Part shown: positions 1 to 8,226 of the stretch, piece by piece | How positions within the stretch are numbered: position 1 is the first letter of the stretch | Layout of the letters: each line of letters starts with the position of its first letter | NCBI GenBank assembly: GCA_012960475.1 | Contig: DUBE01000055.1 | Coordinates: 3,462 to 67,461, forward strand | Origin: Planctomycetota bacterium | GTDB lineage: Bacteria > Planctomycetota > UBA1135 > GCA-002686595 | DNA length: 64,000 bases | Reading direction: 5' to 3' | Position numbers and translations under genes: made by a program | Notes under the pieces: model-generated | Database searches by the model: none | What the model saw: the letters and a program-made list of their open reading frames with translations, nothing else | Told to the model about the DNA's origin: nothing

Positions 1-2
1 CT

Positions 3-575
3 GCATGCGATGTGCTGGCGCAGGGTGGCCAACAGTTCCGGGTCGAGGTGCCCCAGTTGCCCCCTGGCCAGGGAAGCATGTGGGGCTTGCAGATGATGGT
101 CAGCGACTGGCCCGGCAACGCCAGCGCCTTGACGGACATTTTCGCCGGGTCAGGCTCTCTGGGCACGGCCTATTGTTCGCCTGCGGCCCTCAATTCCACC
201 GGCCAGCCAGCAACCATTCAGGCCACTGGCAGCGCTGCGGTGGCTGACCAGAACCTGACCCTGATCGCGTTGGCGCTACCCAGCAATCAGTTCGGCTACT
301 TTCTCGTTGGAGCCAACCAGGGCGCGATCGTGCAACCGGGCGGTTCCCAGGGAACGCTTTGCTTGAGCTCACCCATCGGTCGTTTCGTGACCCAGGTGCA
401 GAATTCTGGTCTTGCGGGGAGTTTCTCTATTCCCGTGAACATCAATGCCCTGCCCACATCGCCTCCCGTGGCGGTCTTGCCAGGGGACACCTGGAACTTC
501 ACCGCCTGGTTCAGGGATGTCAATCCAGGCCCCACGAGCAACTTCACCGACGGGATCGAGATTCAGTTTCAGTAG
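3..575 (+). CDS. Secreted protein with shared C-terminal domain, 5' end cut by window
   Basis: The reading frame is open from the left edge of the window, so the N-terminus is missing and the first in-frame GTG (position 12) is probably not the real start. About 187 residues are visible. The sequence from about residue 55 on (YCSPAALNSTG) to the TSNFTDG motif near the C-terminus is Gly/Asn/Pro rich, has no membrane segment, and resembles the C-terminal part of the protein at 59729-60742: both have a [YF]C...N-S-x-G start, a PxNQF[GA]YF core, and a final TW-F-x-W-[FY]-R-D segment followed by SN[FV][TS]DG. I infer an extracellular beta-sandwich or surface-associated module found in planctomycete secreted proteins; no enzymatic function is apparent. 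The FG-GAP gene starts 12 nt downstream, so the two may be co-transcribed. Confidence 0.75.
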   Translation, partial: ACDVLAQGGQQFRVEVPQLPPGQGSMWGLQMMVSDWPGNASALTDIFAGSGSLGTAYCSPAALNSTGQPATIQATGSAAVADQNLTLIALALPSNQFGYFLVGANQGAIVQPGGSQGTLCLSSPIGRFVTQVQNSGLAGSFSIPVNINALPTSPPVAVLPGDTWNFTAWFRDVNPGPTSNFTDGIEIQFQ

Positions 576-587
576 GCTGAAGGGCGC

Positions 588-2252
588 ATGACCGCCCTCT
601 TTGTGCCCCTGACCCTTCTCCTGCTGGCCCAACAGGCCCAGCAGGAACCGTGGTTTTCGGATGTGACTGACGAGGTTCTGCCCGGGGTGCGTGTGACCTG
701 TGGTTCTGTGACCAAGGACTGGATCCTGGAGGTCAATGGGGGCGGGCTGGCATTGGTGGATCTGGATCGGGATGGACGGCTCGACTTGGTGGTGGTGGAT
801 GGTTCCACCAGGGAGCGCGTGCTAGAGGGCAAGAAGGGGCTGCCGCCGCGCGTCTTCCTGGGGCGAGCTGGTGGGTCGTTTGAGGCGGCGGGCGAGGCCT
901 GGAGCATGGACGGGGATGGTTGGGGTACGGGCTGCGCCGTTGGGGATGTGGATGGGGATGGGTGGAGTGACTTGCTCGTGACCCAGTGGGGGCGGGTGCG
1001 CTTGTTTCACAATTCCGGCGGCCAGGGCCTTGAGGAGTGGACCGGGCGCGCGGGTTTGCCCGTTGAGGGCTGGCACACAAGCGCTGCGTTCCTGGATTTT
1101 GATTCCGACGGGGTCTTGGATCTGTTCTTGGTGCGCTACTTGGACTTTGACTTTGGAGAGCAAAAACCTCGCGGGGAAGCGGGAGCCACCTGGAGAGGGC
1201 AGTCGGTCATGGCTGGACCCGAGGGGCTTGAACCCCGGGCGGACCTGTTGCTGCGCGGGCTGGGGGATGGGCGTTTTGAGGATTGCACGGGGCAACTCGG
1301 TCCTGCGCCAGCGGCTTTTGGGCTCGGTGTAGTGACTCTGGATGTGAATCAGGACGGGCGCATGGATCTCTATGTGTCAAATGATTCCCATCCCAATCAT
1401 CTTTGGGTGGCGCAGGAGGGTGGGGGGTTCTTGGAGCAGGCTTTTGAGTGGGGGCTTGGGTATGGGGCCAACGGGCGCGAGCAGGCGGGCATGGGCATCG
1501 CCTGCGCGGATTTGGACGGGGATCGGCGGCCGGCGCTCCTGGTGACGAATTTTTCGGGCGAGCCCAATGCGCTTTACCTGCCTGCCCAGCGGCGTGGGGC
1601 CTATCGCGAGAGGTCCAGTCGGGCGGGCATAGCTGGGCCGAGTCTGACTTCCCTGGGTTGGGGCGCAGGGTTCTTGGATGCGAATCTGGATGGGGCGCTC
1701 GATGCCTTTGTGCTCAACGGCCACGTTTATCCAGAGGCTGACAGTGTGGGCAGTGATACTTCTTATGCCCAAGCGGATCACCTTTATGTGGGCCAGGGCG
1801 TGGGCTTTGGGGTGCGGCCTTTGACAAAAGGCAAGAGCTTCGTGTCTCGCGCCGGGGTGCTGGGAGATCTTGACGGGGATGGGGATCAGGATCTGGTGGT
1901 CTTGACCCTCGATGGTGGAGTGCGCGTATTGCGCAACGCTGCGCCGGGGGTGGGAAAGGCTTTGGTGGTGCAGTTGGTGGCCCGCCGGGGGGATCGTGAT
2001 GCTCCCGGAGCGCGAGTGGAACTGACCATTGGAAAGCAGCGCAGCACGCGCTTGGTGAGCACCTGCGCCGGGTTCCAGGCGGCGCGGCCCGCGGAGGTAC
2101 ACTTTGCCCTGCCTGGATCTGAAAAGGACTGGACGCTGGAGGTGTTTTGGCCGGGTGGCGGCAGGAGTGTGGTGCGGAGCGGCGAGGATTCAGGCGGTGC
2201 TGTCCACGAGAACGGCTCGCGGCTATTGGTGCGCGTGGAGCAGGGCTCATGA
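588..2252 (+). CDS. FG-GAP repeat / ASPIC-UnbV domain secreted protein
   Basis: The 554-residue protein starts with a hydrophobic stretch (LFVPLTLLLLAQQAQQ) that looks like a Sec signal peptide, so it is probably extracytoplasmic. At least seven FG-GAP/VCBS-type repeats follow, each with a calcium-binding core of the form DxDxDGxxDL (for example DLDRDGRLDLVVV, DVDGDGWSDLLV, DLDGDGDQDLVVL), consistent with a beta-propeller. Residues from about 460 on (GARVEL...GFQAARPAEVHFALPG...WPGG) match the ASPIC/UnbV domain that commonly closes such proteins. Family members are often linked to surface adhesion or glycan-related functions, but the exact role is unknown. The stop codon overlaps the start of the next gene (ATGA), so the TPR gene is translationally coupled. 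Confidence 0.9.
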   Translation: MTALFVPLTLLLLAQQAQQEPWFSDVTDEVLPGVRVTCGSVTKDWILEVNGGGLALVDLDRDGRLDLVVVDGSTRERVLEGKKGLPPRVFLGRAGGSFEAAGEAWSMDGDGWGTGCAVGDVDGDGWSDLLVTQWGRVRLFHNSGGQGLEEWTGRAGLPVEGWHTSAAFLDFDSDGVLDLFLVRYLDFDFGEQKPRGEAGATWRGQSVMAGPEGLEPRADLLLRGLGDGRFEDCTGQLGPAPAAFGLGVVTLDVNQDGRMDLYVSNDSHPNHLWVAQEGGGFLEQAFEWGLGYGANGREQAGMGIACADLDGDRRPALLVTNFSGEPNALYLPAQRRGAYRERSSRAGIAGPSLTSLGWGAGFLDANLDGALDAFVLNGHVYPEADSVGSDTSYAQADHLYVGQGVGFGVRPLTKGKSFVSRAGVLGDLDGDGDQDLVVLTLDGGVRVLRNAAPGVGKALVVQLVARRGDRDAPGARVELTIGKQRSTRLVSTCAGFQAARPAEVHFALPGSEKDWTLEVFWPGGGRSVVRSGEDSGGAVHENGSRLLVRVEQGS

Positions 2253-3265
2253 GGTGCCGGTTCTTCGCGCTGATGATCGCATTACCGTGCATTTTCAGCG
2301 CTTCGCTTCCTGCCTGGCAAACCCCGGTCCTCGAACCCGGTGTGCAAGCTCGCATCGCCCTGGCCCAGTCCATGCAGCAATTGCCCCAGGCCAAGCAGGG
2401 CGCCTGGAAAGACTGGGACGAGGACGCGGGCATCGATGAGCGTGTGCAGGCTCAATATATGGAAGCCCTGAAAGCCTGGCGCCAAGAGGATTTTCCCGCA
2501 GTGGTCCTGGCGCTGGTGCCAGCCCTGAAGACAATCCCGGACTATCCCGCCTGCCTGCATCTTCTGGGCCACGTCCAATTCCGCCTGCGGCGGCATGAAC
2601 AGTGTGTCCTGCTCCTGCAGCGCCTTTTACGTGTGGCGCCCCAGTTGGTGGGCCGCACCCGGCACCTGGGGCACTCTCTGGGTCAATTGGGGCGTACGGC
2701 TGACGCTCTGGCGCACTATGACCTGGTGCTCGCCGCCGCGCCCGGGGACTTGCAAGCCCGGCGTGGTCGGGCGGTGACCCATTGGCGCGCGGGGCATGCA
2801 GAGCGGGCCCTGGCCGATCTCTCAAAAGTCGTGCAGGTGGATCCCGAGCAGGGCCAGGCCTGGCTCTTGCGTGCGACGATTTGGTACGACATGGAAGAGC
2901 TGGAAAAGGCCCAGGTCGCAGTCGGTCGCGCCCGAGCTCTGCGGCCTCGGGATCCCGCGCCAGCCTTTCTGCTGGCGCGGATCCTGCTTGAGTTGGGAGA
3001 GAAGGAGAAGGCGCGCGCCATGGAGCAGATCTTCAAGACCCTTGAGCTTGAGCGCTCTTTGCTGCGGCCCCTGGAAGGACAGCTCCTGATCGACCCCTGG
3101 AATCTCGATCTGTTGACACGTTTGGTGCGAGCCCATCAGAGCTCGGGGGACCGGTCCGCCGCCATGCGTGGGCTCTCGCGTCTTGGACGCGCTGCCCGAC
3201 GGGTGGGGGACGAGCGGGTACTCGCCTGGGTTGCCGAGCAGCAAGAGCAGAACCCTTTCCGTTGA
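2249..3265 (+). CDS. Tetratricopeptide repeat protein, exported
   Basis: I chose the ATG at 2249, which overlaps the preceding stop codon, rather than the longer open frame, because it immediately gives a signal peptide (MRCRFFALMIALPCIFSASLPAW). The 338-residue product contains several TPR units (for example HLLGHVQFRLRRHEQCVLLLQRLLR in pieces, then GHSLGQLGRTADALAHYDLVL, LAARGRA-type helices, and AWLLRATIWYDMEELEKAQVAV), spaced about 34 residues apart over residues 90-290. TPR arrays act as protein-protein interaction scaffolds. Coupling to the FG-GAP/UnbV gene suggests a periplasmic or surface partner of that protein. The specific partner cannot be read from the sequence. Confidence 0.85.
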   Translation: MRCRFFALMIALPCIFSASLPAWQTPVLEPGVQARIALAQSMQQLPQAKQGAWKDWDEDAGIDERVQAQYMEALKAWRQEDFPAVVLALVPALKTIPDYPACLHLLGHVQFRLRRHEQCVLLLQRLLRVAPQLVGRTRHLGHSLGQLGRTADALAHYDLVLAAAPGDLQARRGRAVTHWRAGHAERALADLSKVVQVDPEQGQAWLLRATIWYDMEELEKAQVAVGRARALRPRDPAPAFLLARILLELGEKEKARAMEQIFKTLELERSLLRPLEGQLLIDPWNLDLLTRLVRAHQSSGDRSAAMRGLSRLGRAARRVGDERVLAWVAEQQEQNPFR

Positions 3266-3331
3266 GGGTGCTGTTTTCCTCCTTGCCGAACAAAGCCCAA
3301 GAAGCGGAACGCTCTGCGCCTGGTCCCGCGC

Positions 3332-3337
3332 TAGGGT
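3332..3337 (+). promoter_or_regulatory. -10-like TAGGGT, 7 nt before start codon
   Basis: TAGGGT is followed by 7 nt and then the ATG at 3345. No Shine-Dalgarno sequence is present. It is one of the TANNNT elements in this window placed so that the transcript would begin at or beside the start codon. Confidence 0.45.
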
Positions 3338-3344
3338 TGACCCC

Positions 3345-4256
3345 ATGACGAAATTCAATCGACGCTCTCTTTTGAAGGCTGCGCCCCTTGGTCTGGCCGC
3401 GCCTTTGTCTGCTTCCCCTGGGATGAGTTCACCTTTGAGCGCAGCAAGCGAGTCCCTGGACCTTTTCTTCTCTCTCAAGATAGGCATGGTCCGAGATGGC
3501 GCGAACCTGACGGAGAAATTCACCCAGGTGCAACGCCTGGGCTTTGATGGCATTGAATTGGACAGCCCCAACGGCTACGGCCCTGATGAAGTCGCCCAGG
3601 CCAAGAAGGCCACCGGTCTGCCAGTGCATGGAGTGGTGGACTCGGCCCATTGGCAGGTGCGTTTGTCCGACCCCGATCCAAAGGTGCGCGCCCAAGGGGT
3701 TAAGAATCTCGCCGGTGCGGTGGTGCACGCCCATGCCTATGGGGGCTCGGCGGTGCTGCTGGTGCCGGGAGCCGTGCGTGGCAAGGAAGAGACCCAAAGG
3801 CATGTCTGGGAGCGCTCGATTCAAGGCTTGCGGCAGGTGCTGCCCAGTTGTGCACGTCTGGGCATTCGCATTCTGATCGAGAATGTCTGGAACGGTTTCT
3901 GTTACCAGCACAACGGCCCAGAGGATCAGGGGGCAGAACTCCTGAGGGACTATCTTGACGCCATCAACAGTCCTTGGGTGGGCAGTTACTTCGATATCGG
4001 CAACCACCAAAAGTACGGCCGGCCCGCGCAGTGGATTCGCACCCTGGGTCAGCGCATTGTCAAGTTGGATGTGAAGGACTGGGGCACGCAGTCGGGCTTC
4101 TGCAAGATCGGCGAGGGTGACGTGGACTGGGACGCGGTTCGCGCTGCCCTGCTTGCGATTGGTTACACCGGTTGGGCCACGGCAGAGGTTTCCGGTGGGA
4201 GCGAGGAGCGCCTCAAGGATGTGCACCGGCGCATGGCCGAGGCGCTGAGAGCTTGA
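3345..4256 (+). CDS. Tat-exported sugar phosphate isomerase/epimerase family protein
   Basis: The start at 3345 gives a twin-arginine signal (FNRRSLLKAAPLGLAAPLSA), so the 303-residue protein is probably folded in the cytoplasm with its metal and exported by Tat. The mature part matches the xylose-isomerase-like TIM barrel (AP endonuclease 2 superfamily). Candidate metal and active-site residues lie in the strand-end motifs RILIENVWNGF, SYFDIGNHQKYG, VKLDVKDW and ATAEVSGG, which supply Glu, Asp, His and Glu as in hexose isomerases. Many planctomycete genomes carry large sets of such secreted isomerases whose substrates are unknown; carbohydrate turnover is likely. It follows the FG-GAP/TPR pair after 79 nt and may have its own start through the TAGGGT element. 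Confidence 0.87.
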   Translation: MTKFNRRSLLKAAPLGLAAPLSASPGMSSPLSAASESLDLFFSLKIGMVRDGANLTEKFTQVQRLGFDGIELDSPNGYGPDEVAQAKKATGLPVHGVVDSAHWQVRLSDPDPKVRAQGVKNLAGAVVHAHAYGGSAVLLVPGAVRGKEETQRHVWERSIQGLRQVLPSCARLGIRILIENVWNGFCYQHNGPEDQGAELLRDYLDAINSPWVGSYFDIGNHQKYGRPAQWIRTLGQRIVKLDVKDWGTQSGFCKIGEGDVDWDAVRAALLAIGYTGWATAEVSGGSEERLKDVHRRMAEALRA

Positions 4257-4332
4257 AGTCGAGTCCCAAGGCGTTGCCCTTCAAGCGTGCGGTTGCTTCA
4301 GGCTTACGAGCGTAGAAGCGATTCGATCAAGA

Positions 4333-4632
4333 TCAGGCGGACTCGCGCTGATCGTCGGGCTGTTCAAATTCCGTGCTCTGAGTGGTTTCTTCCGCCTCCG
4401 CCGCCTTGGCGTCAATGATGGCACCCGACCGGCCTTGGGTCTTTGCCTTGCGTCCCGTCAGTGGGCGGTTGCCAAGACCATTCTGAAAGCGCTCCCAGTC
4501 TTCAGTAGAGAAGAGTCGAACTTCCGCACCGCATTGGACGCAGTAGCTGCGCTCGATGCTGGCGAGGTAGGGGACGTAGTCGTTGCAGTCCGTGCAGAAC
4601 TTGCGGTCGTCGTAGAAGTTGTTGCTTTCCAT
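4333..4632 (-). CDS. Small zinc-ribbon protein
   Basis: This 99-residue protein (starting MESNNFYDD at 4632; the longer open frame upstream looks non-coding) has two CxxC pairs, CTDC and CVQC, about 16 residues apart near the N-terminus. This is the spacing of a zinc ribbon. The second half is hydrophilic and ends in an acidic Glu/Asp tail without predicted structure. Such short zinc-ribbon proteins often bind nucleic acids or act as adaptors. No further assignment is possible. It lies 149 nt downstream of queG on the same strand. Confidence 0.65.
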   Translation of the reverse strand: MESNNFYDDRKFCTDCNDYVPYLASIERSYCVQCGAEVRLFSTEDWERFQNGLGNRPLTGRKAKTQGRSGAIIDAKAAEAEETTQSTEFEQPDDQRESA

Positions 4633-4781
4633 GGTGCGGTGAGGGTGAGCTGTGTAGAGAGAGGGGCTACTATCCCCTCGACACCAGGAAGCCGAAACCT
4701 TCACAAGGCCGATTGGAGTTCTTTGATGTGCAACGAAATGAGCCGCAAATTTGCTGTGGAAGTGACTCGTTTCGAGAGGAT

Positions 4782-5906
4782 CTAGTCCTCCAGCTCCAAG
4801 GAAGTCCGCAGGGCTGCTCGGGCATCGGGGTCCTGTTCCTGCTGCAGGGCACCCGCCACTTGATCGCGCACACCTTTATCCTGGCCGTGGCCGTGCAAGA
4901 GCCCCCAGGCAGCGGACTCTCTCACCTTGGGGCTGGGGTCCGTCTCCAGAGCCGATTGCAAGGCAATCCGACCGCTCTCACTGGGCCGGTTGCCAAGTAC
5001 CAGAGCCGCGTTGGCCGACAGTCCTTCCCGCCCTGCTCGTCGAATGGCCGTACCTTGAAACTTCTGCTTGAAGGCTTCGGGATCGGGGTCCAAGGCCAAC
5101 CAATCCACCAAGCTGCCAGCGCTGATTTCCGGATGCACGGGGAAGCGTTCTTCTTGGGAGGGCACTCCCTCGCCCCAGGGGCAGACTTCGCTGCAGATGT
5201 CGCAACCAAAGACCCAGTCCCCCAGTTTCGCCCGCAGGTCATGGGGCACGCTGCCCCGCTGCTCGATGGTGGCCCATGAGAGGCAGCGCCCGGCGTCCAG
5301 TTCTCCGGGGGCCACCAGGGCTCCCGTGGGGCAAGCATCCAGGCAGGCTGTGCAGGTCCCGCAGGAGCCCGTGGGCAGGTCCGCCGGGGTGGGGTCCAAC
5401 TCGATATCCAGTACCAGTTCCCCCAGGAAGTACCAGGGTCCCAGTCGTGGGTGCAGCAGATTGGCGGCCTTGGAGGCAAAGCCGAGGCCCGCCTCCTGCG
5501 CGTGGCTGCGCTCCATCAGGGGCACCGCATCCACTGCGCTCCGGGCTCCATCGATCAGCCCGGCCGCCACCATCTGTCGCGCCAGCCGCTTGAGGCGCTT
5601 GTCGATCCAGTTGTGGTAGTCCCGACCCGCCGCGTAGCGCGCCACCCGTCCGCCACCGGGGAGCTCAAGGGGTGGTCTGGCGTGGGAGAGGCCCACCATC
5701 AAGAGGGTGCGGCCCTTGGGCACGAAGAGCTTCGGATCGTCGATGACCGCAAGATTGGTCTTCATCCAGCCCATGGAGGCGTGGCGATCCTGGGCGATCC
5801 ATGAGCGATAGTGCTCGGCCTCCCGGGGGGCTCGAAAGGGGGCCAGGCCCGCCAAATCGAACCCTATTTCCAGGGCCATTTCGAGGATCTTATCAGCTTG
5901 AGACAT
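4782..5906 (-). CDS. queG: Epoxyqueuosine reductase QueG
   Basis: QueG reduces epoxyqueuosine to queuosine in tRNA, the last step of queuosine synthesis, with cobalamin and two 4Fe-4S clusters in the cytoplasm. I chose the ATG at 5906 (MSQADKILEMALEIG), giving 374 residues, the usual size; the frame upstream is spurious. Family motifs are clear: VARYAAGRDYHNW, the catalytic-Asp region VDAVPLMER, and two ferredoxin-type cluster motifs, CGTCTACLDACPTGAL and CDICSEVCPWG. The C-terminal about 90 residues are Ala/Leu-rich helices of the HEAT type (SALETDPSPKVRESAAWGLLHG), also common in QueG. No other queuosine gene is in the window. The gene is divergent from the sigma-factor gene. Confidence 0.93.
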   Translation of the reverse strand: MSQADKILEMALEIGFDLAGLAPFRAPREAEHYRSWIAQDRHASMGWMKTNLAVIDDPKLFVPKGRTLLMVGLSHARPPLELPGGGRVARYAAGRDYHNWIDKRLKRLARQMVAAGLIDGARSAVDAVPLMERSHAQEAGLGFASKAANLLHPRLGPWYFLGELVLDIELDPTPADLPTGSCGTCTACLDACPTGALVAPGELDAGRCLSWATIEQRGSVPHDLRAKLGDWVFGCDICSEVCPWGEGVPSQEERFPVHPEISAGSLVDWLALDPDPEAFKQKFQGTAIRRAGREGLSANAALVLGNRPSESGRIALQSALETDPSPKVRESAAWGLLHGHGQDKGVRDQVAGALQQEQDPDARAALRTSLELED

Positions 5907-5927
5907 GGGGCCAGATTTTGCCCCCTC

Positions 5928-5965
5928 TGGGGGTCTTTGACAAAATAAAAATGGGGGTCTAAGTC
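5928..5965 (+). promoter_or_regulatory. Candidate promoter/operator with direct repeat, sigma-factor side
   Basis: A perfect -35 hexamer TTGACA (5937-5942) is flanked by two exact 9-bp direct repeats TGGGGGTCT (5928-5936 and 5952-5960). The expected -10 position holds TAAGTC, a weak match. The 258-nt gap lies between divergent queG and the ECF sigma gene, so this could be a shared control region. No preQ1 riboswitch motif was found. Confidence 0.35.
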
Positions 5966-6164
5966 GTGATTCTACAAGGACTTGGGTTCTTTCTTGCAGG
6001 GCTGTTCGGTTGCTGGGTGCAGCCCCTTGGCCCAAACCAGAAACCAAGCCTGTTTCAGGGACTACAATTGAGGCTAGCCGGTGAACTCTCCATCTCGGCG
6101 GTTCTGGATGCCTTTGTTCCCCCTGGAAGGTCCCAGCGCCCATTCACCGGTCCTTCTTCCTCCA

Positions 6165-7034
6165 ATGCAGATTCAGGACACCCTCCTTGCCAGTCCTTTG
6201 ACTGGCCCAGACGCCCGTGAGAGGCTGTTGGAAAGGGTCAAGCAACTGGGTCGTGAGGTCCCCCGGGCAGAGGTCCGACGGATCGCTGAGATTCTGGGTG
6301 ATGAGGAACGCAATCTGGATGAACTGCGGGATGCGGTTTCCACCCGCTTGATGGAGGCTTTCAAAGGCGAGCGAGCCCGCGGTCCCTTTGGCCTGCTCTA
6401 CGAACTCAATGCCAGCCATCTGGTGATCCAGGTCGCCGCTCGCTTGCGACGCTACTCCAGTCAGGCCGATCCCCTGGACGTGCTGCAAGAAGTTTTCTTC
6501 AACGTCTACCGCTATCCCCATCGCTTTGACTCCAGCCGAGACGATGCCTTCCGGGTCTGGTCGGCGATGATCGTGCGCAACACGGTACTCAAGCACCTGC
6601 GTTCCCAGGGTCGCGGCGGTCGTCAGGAAATCCCCTTCGAGGACCTTTCCGATCAACCCACCGACGGGCAGATGACCCCAGTTCAGGGAGCCATCAACGC
6701 GGAAGACCGCGAGCAATGCGCTGAGGTCTATGTCACCTACCTGACCCTCTACATGACCTTCTTCCAGCTGTTGGGCGAGCGCGAACAACGCGCCCTGACT
6801 TTGGTGGAAGTTGACGGGGCCAGTTATCGCGATGCGGCGGCCGATCTTGGCATCCGTCTCGAAAACCTGAAGATGGTCATCTTCCGCGCACGGCGGAAGA
6901 TCCATCGGGCGATGCGTCGCACCTTCGACGGTTTGCCCCACGATTGCCGCCCGGCCCGCGAGCCGAGCAGCGAGTCTCGGATGTCCCTTGGCCGACACGG
7001 CCTGGACCTATGCAATGAGGAGGACAAGCTATGA
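6165..7034 (+). CDS. ECF-type RNA polymerase sigma factor
   Basis: The 289-residue protein has a sigma-70 region 2 at about residues 80-155 (YELNASHLVIQVAARLRRY...DVLQEVFFNVYRYPHRF) and a region 4 helix-turn-helix at about 205-260 (LLGEREQRALTLVEVDG, DAAADLGIRLENLKMVIFRARRKIHRAM). Regions 1.1 and 3 are absent, as in ECF factors. The first about 75 residues are an extra charged helical segment not usual for ECF sigmas. I chose the ATG at 6165 because the frame before it looks non-coding. The stop overlaps the start of the next gene by 4 nt (ATGA), typical of a sigma factor and its regulator. The target promoters are unknown. Confidence 0.88.
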   Translation: MQIQDTLLASPLTGPDARERLLERVKQLGREVPRAEVRRIAEILGDEERNLDELRDAVSTRLMEAFKGERARGPFGLLYELNASHLVIQVAARLRRYSSQADPLDVLQEVFFNVYRYPHRFDSSRDDAFRVWSAMIVRNTVLKHLRSQGRGGRQEIPFEDLSDQPTDGQMTPVQGAINAEDREQCAEVYVTYLTLYMTFFQLLGEREQRALTLVEVDGASYRDAAADLGIRLENLKMVIFRARRKIHRAMRRTFDGLPHDCRPAREPSSESRMSLGRHGLDLCNEEDKL

Positions 7035-8122
7035 GTTCCTTTGATGGATTTGGCGCCCAAGGCCCCGCCAGCGGGTTCGATGCTTGGGAAGTGGGAGTCG
7101 GCGGACAACCCCTCAGTGATGCCCAGTTGGCCCTGCAGCAGGACCTCTCCAGTCTCGCCGATGGCGAACTCGACGAGGGCCTCGCGGCCAATGTGATGCT
7201 CAAACTTGAGTCGGACGAAGAGGCCTCGGCCTTCTTTGAGGACCTCACCCGTTGCGCCAAGATGCACCGGGACATGGCCGATCCTGATCGCTTGATGGCC
7301 CGCATGGCCATGATGACCGGTGCCTCGCACCTGTGCACCGACCTGGAAAACCGTCTGGCCACGATCTTCTATCAGTTGGGCAAGGCCTATCTGCTTGCGG
7401 CGCTTGATCCCGATCGAGTGGTGGAGCGCGCATTTGAGGAGCCGGTGGCTGTGGAACAGACCCGGGTCAAAGGCCGCGGATTCGTCGATGGAGTGCTGCT
7501 TGGCTCCGATCGTGAAACTCTCGACGGGTCAGAGTCCAGTCGCCAGGACGGAGTGGACTGGCAGACCGCCCGTGCCATGCTCAATGGCCGGCTTGAGCGC
7601 ATCGAAGAGCCCCTGAAGAAGGCCAGCCGTCTGCTGGAGCAGGCCATAGCTGTGGCCCCCGATCACGAAGAAGCACGCTTCTACCGTGCCTACCTGGACG
7701 CTCAACAGGGCCGCAAGCTGCTGGCACGGGAGCGCTGGGCCGATCTGTTCGATACCGCACTGCAGCCCGCCAACCGGGGCCATGCGGCGATCCAAATCGG
7801 CCGTCTGCACCAGGCAGAGGGCAATCACAGGGAGGCCCTGCGCTGGTATCGCTGGATCCTGATCAGCGGCCTGTTCGAGCAGGATGAGCGCTTCTGGGTC
7901 GTGCGCTTCAACATCGCCATGACTTACCTGGAGATGGGTGACCGCGATCGCTGCCTTGACTACTTCAAGGGTCTGATCGATTCCCAGCCCCAGCATGTGG
8001 CTGAAATGGCCCATATGGCAACCCAGGCACCCTTGCTTCAGGAAGTCCTCGAGCAGTACCCGGACTTTGCCAACAACCTGATTACACGCTGTCCCGAGTT
8101 ATTTACCAGTCCTGCTGCCTGA
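7031..8122 (+). CDS. RseA-like anti-sigma N-terminus fused to TPR repeats
   Basis: This 363-residue protein is coupled to the sigma-factor gene. Residues about 37-90 (DLSSLADGELDEG, then a charged helix ending TRCAKMHRDMADPDRL) resemble the sigma-binding N-terminal domain of RseA-type anti-sigma factors, which begins LSALMDGE in E. coli. Unlike RseA there is no transmembrane segment; the rest (about 190-350) is TPR-like helices (LLEQAIAVAPDHEEARFYRAYLD, AAIQIGRLHQAEGNHREALRWYRWIL, FNIAMTYLEMGDRDRCLDYFKGLI). I infer a soluble anti-sigma factor whose signal enters through the TPR part. The anti-sigma call rests on motif resemblance plus gene order. A plain TPR protein is the alternative. Confidence 0.75.
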   Translation: MSSFDGFGAQGPASGFDAWEVGVGGQPLSDAQLALQQDLSSLADGELDEGLAANVMLKLESDEEASAFFEDLTRCAKMHRDMADPDRLMARMAMMTGASHLCTDLENRLATIFYQLGKAYLLAALDPDRVVERAFEEPVAVEQTRVKGRGFVDGVLLGSDRETLDGSESSRQDGVDWQTARAMLNGRLERIEEPLKKASRLLEQAIAVAPDHEEARFYRAYLDAQQGRKLLARERWADLFDTALQPANRGHAAIQIGRLHQAEGNHREALRWYRWILISGLFEQDERFWVVRFNIAMTYLEMGDRDRCLDYFKGLIDSQPQHVAEMAHMATQAPLLQEVLEQYPDFANNLITRCPELFTSPAA

Positions 8123-8226
8123 ATGTGGCAGCACAGAACCATTCGAACCTAATCACAAACCAAGAAACCTCAAACCTCTTGCCGGACCCAGTCGTTCGGC
8201 GAGGCAAACCCAGAGGGAGCAATCCC

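Noticed and set aside
5907-6164. preQ1 riboswitch upstream of queG
   Set aside because: The class-defining pseudoknot motif is not there. CCCCC-TCT-GGGGG forms a small hairpin but is not riboswitch-like.
8123-8226. ECF-type promoter (GAACCT ... TCAAA) before the secreted protein
   Set aside because: The spacing is 19 nt instead of 15-17, and the sigma factor's motif is unknown. It is a chance match until other copies are found.
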